Below the pieces are notes generated by a model, which had not been told where the DNA came from, made no database searches, and was given only the letters and a program-made list of their open reading frames with translations. A DNA stretch of 64,000 nucleotides from Chryseobacterium luteum (GTDB lineage Bacteria; Bacteroidota; Bacteroidia; Flavobacteriales; Weeksellaceae): contig NZ_JPRO01000023.1 in NCBI RefSeq assembly GCF_000737785.1, forward strand, positions 1 to 64,000. Direction: 5' to 3'. The stretch's first letter is position 1. Each line of letters opens with the position of its first letter. Of the stretch, positions 17,359-27,166 are shown in pieces. Made by a program: the position numbers and the translations under genes.

Positions 17359-17535
17359 TCTACAACGCTTAAAAATCATTTGTTTTCATCGGTTTTATTT
17401 TGTTTAAACAATCCCAATTTGTTTAGTTAGGGATTAAAGTATTCATGTAAATGATTATTTTCAATCCTTAACAACGATGAATAAATTGATTTAAAAACAA
17501 TCAATTACAATTAATTAACACAAAAAAAGAAAATT

Positions 17536-17931
17536 ATGTCATTTAAAGCAAAATTCAAAGTCGCAGGTAAAGAATTCACTGCGCTTAATGTAAGCTACGG
17601 ATTATTCCAAGAAACAGATGCAACGGGCAGACCATCTACCGTAACAAGAGGCGGTAAGATCGACGTTGTTATTGAAGGTACCAATTCTACAGAACTTTTT
17701 GAATGGATGACCAATTCTTTCGAAAGAAAAGACGGAAGCATTGTGTTCTACAAAAGAGACAGCGATGCTACATTGAAAGAATTGAAATTCACTGAAGGCT
17801 ATTTGGTAAAACATAAAGAGAACTTTGATTCAACGGGAGAAAATCCATTGACTGAAACGTTTACTATCTCAGCTAGAAAAATTGAACTTGGAGGCGGTTT
17901 TTACGAAAATGAATGGCCTAGTTCTATGTAA
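17536..17931 (+). CDS. tssD: type VI secretion tube protein TssD (Hcp-like), copy 2
   Basis: 131 aa, clearly paralogous to copy 1: the same MSFKAKFK start, FEWMTNSFERKDG and DSDATLKELKF, and ENPLTETF near the end. Charged surface positions differ (for example EGYLVKHKENF), as expected if the paralogues pair with different VgrG or effector cargos. It follows copy 1 after 177 bases of AT-rich DNA and precedes copy 3 by 71 bases. The start is fixed by the N-terminal homology. Confidence 0.93.
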   Translation: MSFKAKFKVAGKEFTALNVSYGLFQETDATGRPSTVTRGGKIDVVIEGTNSTELFEWMTNSFERKDGSIVFYKRDSDATLKELKFTEGYLVKHKENFDSTGENPLTETFTISARKIELGGGFYENEWPSSM

Positions 17932-18002
17932 TTATTAAAAGTGTGGGCAGATATTTTTGCCCATACTTTCTACTTTAATAACACTTACAAAATACCAAAT
18001 AC

Positions 18003-18389
18003 ATGTCTTTTTTATCCAAATTAGAATTAGACGGCAACGTTTACAATATTTTAGAGTGTAAATACAGCTTTACACAGGCAACCGACGGCACAGGAAAACC
18101 ACAGGGAATGCCACAAGGCGGAGAAATTTTCATCCGTATCGAAAGCACAGGAAATCCCGAACTTCTGGGATGGATGCTCGATCATAATCAGACCAAAAAC
18201 GGCAAAATCACTTTTTTCAGAAGAGATGCAATGAGCAAGCTTCAGGAATTGGATTTCGAAAAAGCATACTGCGTGAAGTTCACCGAGCATTTTAATTCTG
18301 TGAATGCAGAACCTTTGCAGATCGAGATGCACCTTATTGCTAAGAAATTTGATGTCAACGGAGCGATTCACGAAAAAACATGGAAGTAA
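18003..18389 (+). CDS. tssD: type VI secretion tube protein TssD (Hcp-like), copy 3, divergent
   Basis: 128 aa. It keeps the TssD plan (MSFLSKLELDGN, PQGGEIFIRIEST, LLGWMLDHNQTKNG, LQELDFEKAY, IEMHLIAKKFDVNG) but is clearly diverged from copies 1 and 2. It directly precedes vgrG (82-base gap), the usual position for the tube paralogue dedicated to that spike. A dedicated pairing is inference only. Confidence 0.92.
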   Translation: MSFLSKLELDGNVYNILECKYSFTQATDGTGKPQGMPQGGEIFIRIESTGNPELLGWMLDHNQTKNGKITFFRRDAMSKLQELDFEKAYCVKFTEHFNSVNAEPLQIEMHLIAKKFDVNGAIHEKTWK

Positions 18390-18471
18390 TCACTTTCCAA
18401 AGTTTTTAGATTAAAATAAAATCCTTTGAAGCTTATTTAAAAAACACAAATCCAAATAAATATAGAAAATT

Positions 18472-20399
18472 ATGTCATATTTAGATGATGAAAACGGTTT
18501 CGGCAACGGGAATTTAGGAAGCAATATGCGGCTTAATCATCCCGATGATCTCAAAAAATACTTTTCCTCCAAATCGTTCAAAGATTTCCTGGCTGATAAA
18601 ACCAGTCCTCTGGTCTATTGCACATTAAGTTTAGACGGGAAACCTTTTTTGGATAAATCGGGTTTTTCGATCAACCTTAATCAGAATACGAATGATCATG
18701 ATAATTTTACCATTACCGTTCCGGATGATGCTTTAGACAGTTTTCAGGGCTATGTGATGGAGAATTCCAAGAATATTTTAGGAAAGAACATTACGATCAA
18801 TCTTCATCGTTTCGGGGATGTGCGCCAAATGTTCAGCGGCATCGTTGCCAATGTAAAAAACAAGAAAGAAAACGGCTACGGAAAACTCTATATCAGCGGT
18901 TATTCACCAAGCATTCTGCTTGAAAACGGAAAGCTCCGAGCATTCTTCTTGAAAACGGAAAAGACTGCCAGAGTTTTGAGAATAAAACGTTGGAACAGAT
19001 CATACAATCAGCCACTTCAGAATATCCCGAAAGCTGTAAAATTTTGGTGGAAAACCCGAATACGAAGTATGCTTTGCCTTATACCGTACAATATAAAGAA
19101 TCGGATTATCAGTTTATCAAAAGGCTGGCTGCGAGATATGGAGAATATTTTTATTATAACGGTCAGCAATTGGTTTTTGGCAATAAAGTACAGCCCATAG
19201 TAAATCTTGAAGAAAACATTGACCTTATTGAAGTCGAAGTTGAAATGAATATTAAACCGCAGGATTTCAGTTATTCTGTTTTTGATGTTCAGGGAGGAAG
19301 CAAAACGGATAAAAACTCTGCTTCGGCGCAGATACAATATAAAGAAAATCCTTTTCAGGCGATTGCCATTACGGCTTCCAAAAATGTGTACAAAAAGAAG
19401 CCTGAAATGCTTTTTAACCACACCGGAATCTCCGACAGCACCGACCGTGAACTGAAAGAAGCGGTAAGAAAGGAAAGAGAAAACAGGGAGAATTTAGTTA
19501 GCGTAAAAGGCAAAAGCAAAGACCCCGAACTCAAAATCGGAGGAAGAGCAAAACTGATCGACATCAATGGCAAAGCGATGGAAACTTACCGTATCACGGA
19601 AATCAAACATTACCATGACGGCAATACTTATTACAATGAATTTGTGGGTATTCCGGATCTCTTCAATGCACCTTATCAGGATGAGGAGGCAGTTCCTTTT
19701 GGAGAAAAACAATCCGCAAGAGTTTTAGAGAATGATGATAAAGCAGGAATGGGAAGAGTGCGGGTACAGTTCCCCTGGCAGGAAAAGAAAGGAGAAAAAT
19801 CTCCTTGGATCAGACTGATACAGCCACATTCGGGAAGTGGGAAAGGTTTTCATTTTATTCCTGAGATCGGGGAAGAGATATTGGTTGATTTTGAAAGCGG
19901 AAATGCGGAAAAGCCTTTTGTTGTGGGAACTCAGTATAATGGGAATGAAACCAGTTCGTATCACACGAGTGGTAATGATAAGAAAGTCATTCACACAAGA
20001 TCGGGAACGAAGATTATTTTAAATGATGCGGAGGGAAGTGTCTTCATAGAAGACCCGAGCGGGAATACTTATTTGATGGATGGAAAAGGAAATATCAATG
20101 TGAATGCACCGAAGAATATGAGTTTTACGGCGGGTGATGATATAAATATTAGTGCCGGAAAAAATATGAACACTACCGTTGGAAATGATCATAAAATAAA
20201 TATCACTAATAATCACCTGTTCACATCAAAAAATTATAAGCAAACAGTTAATGAAAATAAAACTGTAAATATAACAGGAGATTTAGACGAAACCACTTCT
20301 AAGACCACCCATAAAGCTAAAAACGGAGATATATTGATACAAAGTGCTGGAGTTGCAAAGTTTTTAGGGAAAATTGATGCTAAAGTTAACAAAGGCTAA
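18472..20399 (+). pseudogene. vgrG: type VI spike protein VgrG (TssI), frameshifted by a 29-bp near-duplication
   Basis: Spike that caps the Hcp tube and carries PAAR or effector proteins. The gp27-like first half reads from 18472 to about 18938, then the frame is lost and runs to a stop near 19200. The rest continues in another frame from about 18939 to 20399: FIKRLAARYGEYFYY, the OB-fold GMGRVRVQFPWQ and IRLIQPHSGSGKGFHF, FIPEIGEEILVDF, then the beta-helix needle rich in N and T. The shift is caused by a 29-base insertion that near-duplicates 22 of 23 bases (18910-18932 against 18939-18961). Removing 29 bases gives one 632-aa frame with ILLENGKDCQ across the joint. It may be inactive, reversible by slippage, or a sequencing artefact. 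Confidence 0.88.
18910..18961 (+). repeat. near-tandem 23-bp duplication inside vgrG
   Basis: Two copies beginning AGCATTCT at 18910 and 18939, 22 of 23 bases identical, separated by GCTCCG. The 29-base offset is not a multiple of three and breaks the vgrG frame. Confidence 0.9.
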
Positions 20400-20695
20400 T
20401 GGACAAAACAATTAAAAATGTGAGATTTTACTTAGGAATTTTTATATTCTCCATCTTAGTTGGAATAATAGTTTTATGTGTTTGTTCTTCTATGTTTGCT
20501 GAAGATTTAGGTTATGGATTCTTTATTTTAATTTATGTTTCTATAGGTGTCATACCAATTTCTTGTATATTATTTATAATAAGTAGTCTTATATTTAAAA
20601 ATAAAACACTCCCATTTTTACTCAAAGTATTTTTAGCTGTAACATTATTATTTTTAATTCCTATATTGATTCTCATTAGACTTTCAACTCAATAA
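20399..20695 (+). CDS. small three-helix membrane protein, unknown
   Basis: 98 aa with three hydrophobic helices (about 10-32, 40-65, 72-93) and little else. The ATG overlaps the vgrG stop (TAATG), so translation is probably coupled to vgrG. Its place between spike and effector genes suggests an immunity or accessory membrane role in the type VI cluster, but no family is recognised. Very AT-rich. Confidence 0.65.
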   Translation: MDKTIKNVRFYLGIFIFSILVGIIVLCVCSSMFAEDLGYGFFILIYVSIGVIPISCILFIISSLIFKNKTLPFLLKVFLAVTLLFLIPILILIRLSTQ

Positions 20696-20702
20696 TTATG
20701 TG

Positions 20703-21770
20703 ATGGAAAAAATTACGCTCTATCTACTTTGCCTATTTGCATTTAGCCAATTGGCAAGTTGCCAAAACAAAACAGAAAAAAAAATGAGTACAGAAATATA
20801 CGATTGGAAAGAAACAATATCTTGTCCGCCTGGTTATCCAGTAGAAGTTTATAAAGGTGGATTACAAAATCTACAAGAAGGAACTTATACATCTTTAAAT
20901 TTAGGACTTCATCGAGGTTTGGAAGGATGGGGAAGCACAGGAAGAAGTATGGATTCAGGTGTAAAACCTTTGCCTAATCATCTTAACGTAGTATATCTTT
21001 CCTATGCCGAAGACAAGTTTTTTCAGGTAGATTGTGATTTGGATTACGAAAAGATGGCTTCTCTTTTCCATAAAGGCTATGACGTTAAAGCGGCAAGTGG
21101 AAGTGGAAAAATAAGACACGAAAACTATGATACTGTTATCGTCGGTTTTGCACCGGGAGGTGTTTGTGTGATTTGGATAGAAGGAGGAGGAAGACAAACA
21201 GAAATAGGCCGTTATCAGGGTAAAGAAGTAATAATCCCACAAAAAGAAATAGATGGTCTTGATAGCCACAACCATCTGCTATTTGAACCAGTATACCGTA
21301 AGAAAATGATGAAGGACCCCAATATTGTTCCTTTAGCAATACAAGGAAAACCAATTCCCTATGGAATTTGGGATATTTACCGTAAAAGATACAGCTGGAA
21401 GCCTGTTTTTGAGTTGCAAGATAGCTCAATTTTAGATAATAAAACACAAGTAATGTTATTTTATATAAATGGCGAGATAGAAAATATTTTCACAGAAAAA
21501 CTTCCATTGAAAGATTTTGAAAAAAAAACCATTCCTAAAAGAATTGTTTTTTCATTTAAAGATAAGAATGGTAAAGATTATGGTGCAATGGCAGATATAG
21601 ATGAAGAATCAGCTTTTAATGCTTTTAAAGAAGTTTATGGGGAGAATTCTGAAAATGTAACGGCAGACTTAGACATTCGAGTGAATTTGATCAATACGTT
21701 CTTTACTGTAAAACTGAAAGGCAACGGCAAAGATATTTTTATTAAAACTGAAAATTTAGAAGTGTTTTAA
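20703..21770 (+). CDS. DUF2931 family lipoprotein, type VI-associated
   Basis: 355 aa from the ATG at 20703 (a GTG at 20700 is in frame and less likely). A lipoprotein signal ends at LASC (Cys about 20). The DUF2931 pattern follows: YDWKETISCPPGYPVEVYKG, LGLHRGLEGWGSTG, NHLNVVYLSYAED and IVGFAPGGVCVIWI. The second half (about 210-355) is beta-rich. Proteins of this family are often found next to type VI lipase effectors in Bacteroidota. Adjacent to the Tle1-like lipase gene (4-base gap), this exported lipoprotein is a natural immunity candidate; that role is inferred from position and localisation. Confidence 0.78.
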   Translation: MEKITLYLLCLFAFSQLASCQNKTEKKMSTEIYDWKETISCPPGYPVEVYKGGLQNLQEGTYTSLNLGLHRGLEGWGSTGRSMDSGVKPLPNHLNVVYLSYAEDKFFQVDCDLDYEKMASLFHKGYDVKAASGSGKIRHENYDTVIVGFAPGGVCVIWIEGGGRQTEIGRYQGKEVIIPQKEIDGLDSHNHLLFEPVYRKKMMKDPNIVPLAIQGKPIPYGIWDIYRKRYSWKPVFELQDSSILDNKTQVMLFYINGEIENIFTEKLPLKDFEKKTIPKRIVFSFKDKNGKDYGAMADIDEESAFNAFKEVYGENSENVTADLDIRVNLINTFFTVKLKGNGKDIFIKTENLEVF

Positions 21771-21774
21771 AATT

Positions 21775-23709
21775 ATGGGACAAACATTTGTATATAATAC
21801 TGGAGATTCAAGACCTGCTGTTGATGAACTGCAAGTACAGTTCGGGATGTTCTTTGATGGCACACTCAATAATATGAAATATACCGAGTTGCGGGAAAAA
21901 TACCTTACCAAAGGGAATGACATAAAGCCTGATGATGATGATGAAACTATTGCAAATAAAGAAAAAATACGCGATGAAGCTCTGAAAAAACAAGATAAGA
22001 CCTATAATGCAATAGGTAGAACTAAAGTAAGTGCTGCTAATAAAGAGTATCTGAAATATTTGGAGGCTTCCCACCGTGATTTTTTGGATAAGCAGGGTAC
22101 GGATAATAGCTTTTCTAATGATTATACCAATGTTGCAAGGAAATATAAATGTTGTAAAGAAAGTTATGCTATATATACGGAGGGAATTGGAACAGGGCTG
22201 GGTGTAAATGATGAGATGAAAGACCCGACAGACGATATTGTAAAAGATAATTCGCACGGGTTTGCATTTGGTGCAGGAAAAACAGGAGTTAGAGGCAAAG
22301 TACGCAAAGGATGTTTGGCTCTTGCAAATAAAATTGGAAAACTTAAATTAAAATTGCCTCCTAATACTAAGCTTACCGAAATCAAAATTGACGTTTTTGG
22401 GTTCAGCCGTGGTGCTACTGCTGCACGCAATTTTGTATATGAGGTAGCAGTAAAAGAACCCGAAGCCCCTTCTATAAAAAGAGAAGTAGTAGGCTATAGA
22501 AACAGTCGCTCTTTTGGGAACGATGGTGTTACGCCTATATATGAAAATAAAACAATCGACAGTGACCGGCAAGAGGTGGATAATTCTGTATTGGTAGCGG
22601 GTAAAATGCCAATACGGGGTTTATTAGGATATTATTTGAGAAAAAACGATATATTATCCCAAGAAGATTTAGATGGGATGTGGCTTATCATAAGATTTTT
22701 GGGCATATATGATACCGTTTCTTCTTATGAAGAAACTTATGATGATAGTCTCATTTTTGGTAAAAATTTGGCAAAAAGTGGTACAGGAACTAATCTTTTT
22801 AAAGATGATGTAGGGCAACTACATTTGGATTCCTTGAAGGTAAATAAGGCGGTACATTTTACAGCAAAGAATGAACACAGAAAAAACTTTGCTCTTACCC
22901 GTCTTAAGATAGGTATAGAGAAAAACTTCCCAGGCGTGCATTGTGATATTGGTGGGGCATATTTGAATGAGACAGAAGTAAAGACAGAAATAGAAACAAA
23001 TAATCATTTGTCTTCTGATGGTCTTGAAAAATACAGACAGCATCTTATAGATGAATACTGGTATAAAGAAGACCAGTTGGAGATCTTATCAGATTATATG
23101 ACATCAGGAATGGACAATGGATGGACTCCTCCTGTAACGCGTATGTTAACATCATATAAAAGATTGCAGGGAACTCGTTATCTTAAAAAAGAGTATAGTT
23201 ATATTCCTCTTCAATTTATGGAAGATTTTTTTCGTACAGAATTGAAAGATAATGCTTCAGAGATTATGCCTATTTCTTGTGCAGAACAATATCAAATAGG
23301 TGATCATAATCCTGTATTGAAAGAAGCTTATAAGATTTTGAAAGGTTATGTGTTTGAAGGTAAACCTGAATGGGAATTTGTTCCGGACCATATTTTAAAT
23401 CCCGTTGATAAAACTACGGAACCCCTATTACCTCCAATTGTTAAACAGGACAACACTTATGTGAAAAAGCCAGAAGTACCTATTCTCATAAAAAAAGAAG
23501 AACTTCCTAAGCCTAAAGTAGAGATTGATAGCGAGGGTAATAAAGTAATAGTGCTGGAAGAGGTTATAATAAAGCCTGCCACAGAACAAAGCACATTGCG
23601 AAGATTAAGAAACGAATATCTACATTGGTCTGCTAGCAGAAAATGGGCAGGTATGGAACCTAATAATGGTGGTAGTCCCTCAAGTAGTGGTAAACGTGAT
23701 CATTATTAA
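21775..23709 (+). CDS. Tle1-like (DUF2235) phospholipase, probable type VI effector
   Basis: 644-aa alpha/beta hydrolase of the type VI lipase effector group Tle1. The nucleophile elbow GFSRGAT places Ser211 in the GxSxG motif used by this group; Asp313 (GIYDTV) and His389 (FPGVHCDIGGAY) complete the triad. FFDGTLNN near the N-terminus is a standard DUF2235 start. The C-terminal about 110 residues are Pro/Lys-rich (KPEVPILIKKEELPKPKVE) and low in complexity, perhaps a tether. No signal peptide, consistent with delivery by the type VI tube. Predicted target is membrane phospholipid of competitor cells. Confidence 0.88.
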   Translation: MGQTFVYNTGDSRPAVDELQVQFGMFFDGTLNNMKYTELREKYLTKGNDIKPDDDDETIANKEKIRDEALKKQDKTYNAIGRTKVSAANKEYLKYLEASHRDFLDKQGTDNSFSNDYTNVARKYKCCKESYAIYTEGIGTGLGVNDEMKDPTDDIVKDNSHGFAFGAGKTGVRGKVRKGCLALANKIGKLKLKLPPNTKLTEIKIDVFGFSRGATAARNFVYEVAVKEPEAPSIKREVVGYRNSRSFGNDGVTPIYENKTIDSDRQEVDNSVLVAGKMPIRGLLGYYLRKNDILSQEDLDGMWLIIRFLGIYDTVSSYEETYDDSLIFGKNLAKSGTGTNLFKDDVGQLHLDSLKVNKAVHFTAKNEHRKNFALTRLKIGIEKNFPGVHCDIGGAYLNETEVKTEIETNNHLSSDGLEKYRQHLIDEYWYKEDQLEILSDYMTSGMDNGWTPPVTRMLTSYKRLQGTRYLKKEYSYIPLQFMEDFFRTELKDNASEIMPISCAEQYQIGDHNPVLKEAYKILKGYVFEGKPEWEFVPDHILNPVDKTTEPLLPPIVKQDNTYVKKPEVPILIKKEELPKPKVEIDSEGNKVIVLEEVIIKPATEQSTLRRLRNEYLHWSASRKWAGMEPNNGGSPSSSGKRDHY

Positions 23710-23712
23710 AAA

Positions 23713-24399
23713 ATGACAAATTTAAACACGTACAGATTTGAAAGCATTGTTTCGGAAGAAATTATGCCGAACTATTTCACGGAAAAGAAATATACTCGTA
23801 CTGTAGAAATATTCTTCTTTATAAAATACAAAGAACTCTATCACTATCAGATTCTCTGTACCAAGTTTGATTTTTCCGATCAGGATACAGCAGTAGGCTT
23901 TTTCTTAAAAAAAATAAGTTACCTGTTTGATGAACTTGATGTATATGCTGACGAAGAAAATAATATTGTTAAAATAAATAATATTTCGAGTTTACGATTG
24001 AGATGGCAGGAACTAAAGACGAAACTATGGGAAACGAATAAGGGAGATGAAGTCGAAAATTATTTCCGCAACATATCTTCAGTTCTTGATAACGAGAAAA
24101 ACTTAATTTCATTTTTACAAAGTTATAATATGTTCGGTTTATACTTTAATGGGCAATCAGGCCAATATGCAGATGATGGAAAAAAAATAAGAGTGATTAC
24201 TGAAGGAAAAATAGAATATCTACATAAACAAGATCTTTCTCCAGAAGAAACTGAAATTAAAATGAAAGTTTCCAAAGATAAAAATGAAAACTATATTGAA
24301 GGAACTGCGATTTATGAAAAAGGAATTTTGAGAGAAAATTTTGTACAAAGTAAAGAAAACAAATGTGAAATAAAATATTCGTTATTATGGGTTGGTTGA
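23713..24399 (+). CDS. unknown type VI cluster protein
   Basis: 228 aa, soluble, no signal peptide. Aromatic-rich N-terminal half (VEIFFFIKYKELYHYQIL), a central helical segment (LRWQELKTKLWETNKG), and a C-terminal beta region ending in YSLLWVG. The start is 3 bases past the lipase stop and the end overlaps the next gene by 13 bases, so it is tightly coupled between an effector gene and the PAAR-like gene. That position fits an adaptor/chaperone loading the PAAR protein or an immunity protein; neither is shown by motifs. Confidence 0.68.
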   Translation: MTNLNTYRFESIVSEEIMPNYFTEKKYTRTVEIFFFIKYKELYHYQILCTKFDFSDQDTAVGFFLKKISYLFDELDVYADEENNIVKINNISSLRLRWQELKTKLWETNKGDEVENYFRNISSVLDNEKNLISFLQSYNMFGLYFNGQSGQYADDGKKIRVITEGKIEYLHKQDLSPEETEIKMKVSKDKNENYIEGTAIYEKGILRENFVQSKENKCEIKYSLLWVG

Positions 24400-25979
24400 T
24401 TGGTAATAATAAAAGAGCTTTCGCAGAAAAACTGATGAAAGACATTCGGGCAAGGGAAGAAAGAGAAAATGTCGATGTTATTGGAGACGTAAGCCCAGAA
24501 ATTCAGGAAAAAAGAGCATCGCAGAACCTGCAGGAGAAGAACAGTAAAAAAATGCAGGAGGTAAGAGAAGAACGGGAAAAGGAAGATGATAAGCAAGAAG
24601 GTCAGCTGCTGGCAATACACGGGGCAAAGGTGAAGTTCAATGCTCATATGGGAGAGTTCAAGGTTTTGAATGATGTTCCCACAACACAAGGTAAGCTTAC
24701 GGGTACTATCGTAGAAAAGCAGATCCCGAATTTTACTTTTTACGACGGGTTTCAGATGCTTTCCCTTACCAAATGGCAAGACTTCGGGACAGTAAATGTC
24801 CAGGATAATTTTGCATTGTTAAAGAAATCTACTTTGCCAGGTACAGGCAAAATGCAAGGTAATGTGCCACCAGAAAGTGGCAAAATAGAATTTGTAGATT
24901 CAGGACAGGTAAATGTACCAGAAAGTATAAATACCACCGGAGCGCCTGTCCCAAAAACAGAAAAGAAAATCAAAATAAAGTCAAAGCAAAGTACTTATAC
25001 TGTAGTATTAGACAAAGCAGGTGCTCTCTTTGCCGGCTTTCCTATATTAGAATTTGAAATAGAAGATGGAATACCTAATAATTTTATAGATATTCAAGTT
25101 GTAAAAGTGGAACAAGGATTATTAACTAATTCCGTTGGAATAAGAAATAGTTGGGATAAAACCAAACTCCCTAAGGTTAGAGTTCCTATAAAAACTTTCA
25201 GTAGTTATACAAATGGAGATACTACATTGAAATTGGATGCATCTGGTAAAGCGACTTATAAGATACCTTTAGATTGGTGGAGAGACTTGGCGAGACAGCC
25301 TCTAAGTCAATTTACAACAATGAAAATTTACTTCAAAGTATTATCATTCCAGAATCCTACGGCTGTTAAAGAAAAAAGTTTAGTGGTAAGTGTGGATGTT
25401 TCTAATAATTTAACGAGCTTTATTACGTCCAAGAATATTTATTCAACAAATGCAAGGGGGCAGCAAATAAAAGATTTTTCTGTAGATTTTACTGTTAAAG
25501 AGGCAAATACTACAGAAATGTATTGTTTTGTACAATGGAAAAAGGGAGGAAGACAAAATTGGGATGCTGGTAAAAATATGACAAGACCTACAACTACAGG
25601 TTATGATGGAAATCAACATACGAGTAATTATCCAAGTTGGACACTAGATTCTGGAGATTTAGATCCGCGATATGGAGATCCAACGGAAAGTTCTACATTT
25701 GGAAGTACGAAAGGGACTTTAATTGATAAACCAAGTTCTGGGACACCTAATCATGTTATTACACATACATATACAAAGATAGAATTTGACACGCGAATTC
25801 ATTTGAATTTTGATGTTCCTAATACATTGACAGGGACTGATGGGATTACAGGAATTATTGCTTTACCAGAACCGTTGATTTTGGCTAATGTTTTGTGGGA
25901 ATCAAGAATTCTTCAAATATGGAATGCAACAACAGGTGTTCCAACGATTACTCATCCAGCTACATATCCAGGACCATAA
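24387..25979 (+). CDS. PAAR-like (DUF4280) protein with unknown C-terminal domain, candidate type VI effector
   Basis: 530 aa. Residues 1-70 form a charged coiled-coil-like helix (RAREERENVDV, KKMQEVREEREKEDDK). Residues about 72-195 are a DUF4280 PAAR-like domain (LLAIHGAKVKFNAHMGEF, VLNDVPTTQGKLTG, FYDGFQMLSLTKWQDFGT, LLKKSTLPGTGKM), the tip of the type VI spike. Residues about 200-530 are beta-rich and unlike anything I recognise, with FVQWKKGGRQNWDAGKNM and many aromatic residues. Specialised PAAR proteins carry toxins in this position. The gene after it encodes a lipoprotein that could be the immunity partner. Toxin activity is inference. Confidence 0.8.
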   Translation: MGWLIGNNKRAFAEKLMKDIRAREERENVDVIGDVSPEIQEKRASQNLQEKNSKKMQEVREEREKEDDKQEGQLLAIHGAKVKFNAHMGEFKVLNDVPTTQGKLTGTIVEKQIPNFTFYDGFQMLSLTKWQDFGTVNVQDNFALLKKSTLPGTGKMQGNVPPESGKIEFVDSGQVNVPESINTTGAPVPKTEKKIKIKSKQSTYTVVLDKAGALFAGFPILEFEIEDGIPNNFIDIQVVKVEQGLLTNSVGIRNSWDKTKLPKVRVPIKTFSSYTNGDTTLKLDASGKATYKIPLDWWRDLARQPLSQFTTMKIYFKVLSFQNPTAVKEKSLVVSVDVSNNLTSFITSKNIYSTNARGQQIKDFSVDFTVKEANTTEMYCFVQWKKGGRQNWDAGKNMTRPTTTGYDGNQHTSNYPSWTLDSGDLDPRYGDPTESSTFGSTKGTLIDKPSSGTPNHVITHTYTKIEFDTRIHLNFDVPNTLTGTDGITGIIALPEPLILANVLWESRILQIWNATTGVPTITHPATYPGP

Positions 25980-25989
25980 AGCAACAAAA

Positions 25990-26859
25990 ATGAAGAATAT
26001 ATTAATTTTAATAGCATTAGTATTTAACTTAACATCTTGTTTAAGCCAAGATATAAATAACAAAAATATGGACATTAATAATACAGAATTATTTAAAACA
26101 GTATTAAATGTAAGAGTAGGACTTTTTAAGCGATTAAAAGCAATAAATCAATTGGATTTATCAAATAGTAAAGAAATTGTAAATGAATTAATAAAAATAC
26201 TAAATAGACAAAAAACTGATCCAATACCAGATTTAATAGATTCTGATCCTGTAGCAGATGAAAGAATAATAGATTTACATATAATAGGACTACTTAATAA
26301 ATTAAAAAATACTACTGAAAATAGTAGAATATCAGTTTTGGTATCTAAAGCAATACCTTTTATTAGAGAATATGATGATGAGAGAAAAATAGATGCAAAA
26401 ATTATAAAATCTATAAATAATAAAGAAGTGTTTTCTAATATAATAAGTTTAACAAGGATTAATGATCCTGTAATTATAGAAAATGCTGTTGTTGTTTTAA
26501 ATAATTTAAAATTTCCAAATGCTCCCGTAAGTGGAGATGTAAGTTTTATGTTACCACCTACAAGATTTAAATTTAAATTTAGCTATTTAAAAGATGAAAT
26601 GGACTTATATGTGAATAAATCAGAAGGTAAAATACAACTTTCAGAAGGTGTTAAAAAATTTGTTGAAAGTAATAATATCCAGCGAGCAAATGATAACGAA
26701 TTTGTAGAATACGAAAGTTCGCTCATTGAAGTATTAGAAAAAAATATATCCGATATATTTGATTATTATATAGAAGGTAATAAAATTATTATTTGTACAC
26801 ATATAGAATCAGCTAAAAAATGGCAAAATTGGTGGGATGTTAACAAAGAAAAATTTTGA
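25990..26859 (+). CDS. candidate immunity lipoprotein, unknown family
   Basis: 289 aa from the ATG at 25990; the longer open frame from 25888 overlaps the previous gene out of frame and lacks a signal. The lipoprotein signal ends at LTSC (Cys about 16). The mature part is helical (HEAT-like impression: IINELIKILN-type repeats near 60-170) and very rich in Asn, Ile and Lys. Third codon positions are almost all A or T, clearly poorer in GC than hutU or gapN, a sign of transfer. It starts 10 bases after the PAAR-like effector candidate and ends the plus-strand cluster, a typical effector-immunity order. Confidence 0.7.
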   Translation: MKNILILIALVFNLTSCLSQDINNKNMDINNTELFKTVLNVRVGLFKRLKAINQLDLSNSKEIVNELIKILNRQKTDPIPDLIDSDPVADERIIDLHIIGLLNKLKNTTENSRISVLVSKAIPFIREYDDERKIDAKIIKSINNKEVFSNIISLTRINDPVIIENAVVVLNNLKFPNAPVSGDVSFMLPPTRFKFKFSYLKDEMDLYVNKSEGKIQLSEGVKKFVESNNIQRANDNEFVEYESSLIEVLEKNISDIFDYYIEGNKIIICTHIESAKKWQNWWDVNKEKF

Positions 26860-27062
26860 AATTAGAATCAAAAATTATCGAAGTTTCTATGAATATTTTT
26901 AATAAAAATGAGCCGTGTTATTAGAGCATTTATTTTAAAACAACTAATAGAAGTAAAGATGTCGTAAATAAGAAACCTATCAAATAGATACATTTAATTA
27001 AAAATATTTATAAAACAAAAACAGTTTATGAAGATTTGATGCAAGTTCAAGTTCAGATTTAC

Positions 27063-27166
27063 ACAAGGTTCTGAAATAGTAAAACCTGCTGTGAGGCAGG
27101 TTTTTTTATTGAATTATGGTGGCGTGGTAACATATACCACGAATCTTAATTTTCAATGTCTAATTA
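27063..27166. repeat. 104-bp direct repeat, left copy, with terminator hairpin
   Basis: Near-identical to 27737-27842. It includes the hairpin ACCTGCTGTGAGGCAGGT followed by T7 (27084-27107), which can end the type VI transcript and, read in reverse, the minus-strand 84-aa gene. The rest of 26860-27062 is AT-rich and shows no gene. Confidence 0.8.

Noticed and set aside
26860-27062. Small gene after the immunity candidate
   Set aside because: Short AT-rich frames only, no start context or signal.
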